Shown one piece after another: positions 63,735-64,000 of a DNA stretch of 64,000 nucleotides. The notes beneath the pieces are model-generated. The model was not told where the DNA came from. It saw only the letters and a program-made list of their open reading frames with translations, and searched no databases. A program made the translations under genes and the position numbers. The stretch comes from Ottowia sp. SB7-C50. GTDB taxonomy: Bacteria > Pseudomonadota > Gammaproteobacteria > Burkholderiales > Burkholderiaceae_C. The stretch spans positions 3,286,001 through 3,350,000 of the forward strand of contig NZ_CP136995.1 in the NCBI RefSeq assembly GCF_033110285.1. The letters run 5' to 3'. Each line of letters starts with the position of its first letter. The stretch's first letter is position 1.

Positions 63735-64000
63735 ATGCCGCTCGAAACGCTCGACCGCTCGCCGCCGCCCTTTTTCAAGCAAGGGCCTTCGGCGCTGTCG
63801 CGGTTGTTGTTCTTCAGCGCGCTGGCGCTGTTTTTGATGGTGGCGGATGCACGCTTCAAGATCGTGCAGCCGTTGCGCGCGGCCATTGCGACCTTCCTCT
63901 ACCCGGCGCAATGGCTGGCCCTACAGCCGGTGCAGATGGCGCAGACGGGCCTGGGCTACCTGACCGAGTTGAAGACCGCGCGCGTGACCGAAGAAGCCGC
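63735..64000 (+). CDS. mreC: Rod-shape protein MreC, N-terminal part (cut by window end)
   Basis: Open from ATG 63735 to the window end (88 codons visible). MPLETLDRSPPPFFKQGPS is a typical betaproteobacterial MreC start, followed by one membrane helix (ALSRLLFFSALALFLMVAD) and the beginning of the periplasmic coiled coil (TELKTARVTEEA). MreC links MreB to the elongation machinery. It lies 260 nt after mreB, a gap largely filled by repeat G7 and further GC-rich sequence. Confidence 0.92.
   Translation, partial: MPLETLDRSPPPFFKQGPSALSRLLFFSALALFLMVADARFKIVQPLRAAIATFLYPAQWLALQPVQMAQTGLGYLTELKTARVTEEA

Overview
This window looks like chromosomal DNA of a GC-rich (about two-thirds G+C) betaproteobacterium of the order Burkholderiales, most likely family Comamonadaceae. 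The evidence is gene content (a DUF3567 protein, yggS next to tandem pilT-pilU, ilvE followed by a tiny CHCC zinc-finger protein, gatCAB divergent from mreBC, a complete homoprotocatechuate meta-cleavage set with Bug-type receptors) and dense short intergenic repeats. No rRNA, tRNA, CRISPR array, prophage or transposase gene was seen.

Layout. 1-3.6 kb: end of a DUF3108 protein, DUF3567, AbrB-type membrane protein, ChaN-like lipoprotein, WXXGXW-repeat protein. 3.7-10.1 kb: single-chain biotin-dependent acyl-CoA carboxylase, AMP-forming CoA ligase and a divergent branched-chain-type substrate-binding protein. 10.2-16.2 kb: purU, an IS5-like MITE, yggS, pilT, pilU, a beta-hydroxyacid dehydrogenase and a frameshifted lipoprotein. 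16.3-25.6 kb: unknown membrane-anchored protein, yraN-diaA-dolP divergent from rsmI, esterase-like lipoprotein, nucleoside-gate protein, UPF0149/SEC-C protein, EamA exporter, PanE-like reductase. 26.6-36 kb: minus-strand homoprotocatechuate operon reading hpaR-hpaG1-hpaG2-hpaE-bug-bug-hpaD-hpaF-hpaH-hpaI-class II aldolase, continuing into panE-like and EamA genes. 36-49 kb: nitronate monooxygenase, LysR regulator, wrbA, BLUF photoreceptor, MFS carrier, radA, ilvE, zinc-finger protein, O-antigen ligase-like protein, response regulator/histidine kinase, ampG. 49-56 kb: an accessory cassette (below). 56-64 kb: MBL hydrolase, xth, pyrE, DUF4124 protein, gatCAB and mreB with the start of mreC.

The best candidate for an undescribed system is at 49.3-55.8 kb: a class III nucleotide cyclase with FlgO/TolB-like and TPR regions, then a protein with the full vanadium-haloperoxidase/PAP2 signature behind a (GGSA)n tail, then a translationally coupled subtilisin-type protease without a signal peptide. 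They face a two-gene LuxR-type/Crp-type regulator operon whose upstream region holds a TGTGA-N5-TCACA palindrome. A cAMP-responsive enzyme-protease module is my inference; the parts are visible in the sequence.

Two window-wide signals matter to any user. First, seven genes (including radA, ilvE and pyrE) carry eight +1 frameshifts, every one at a run of six or seven G/C, which suggests sequence error rather than gene decay. Second, at least three repeat families occur: a roughly 100-nt structured GC-rich element that usually starts just after a stop codon and keeps pairing while arm sequence changes; a roughly 45-nt AT-richer palindrome found between genes and in frame inside two genes; and a roughly 100-nt hairpin built of CTTCGCGTC-like units. 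A 264-bp MITE with 29-bp inverted repeats and a CTAG target duplication sits exactly at the purU stop codon.
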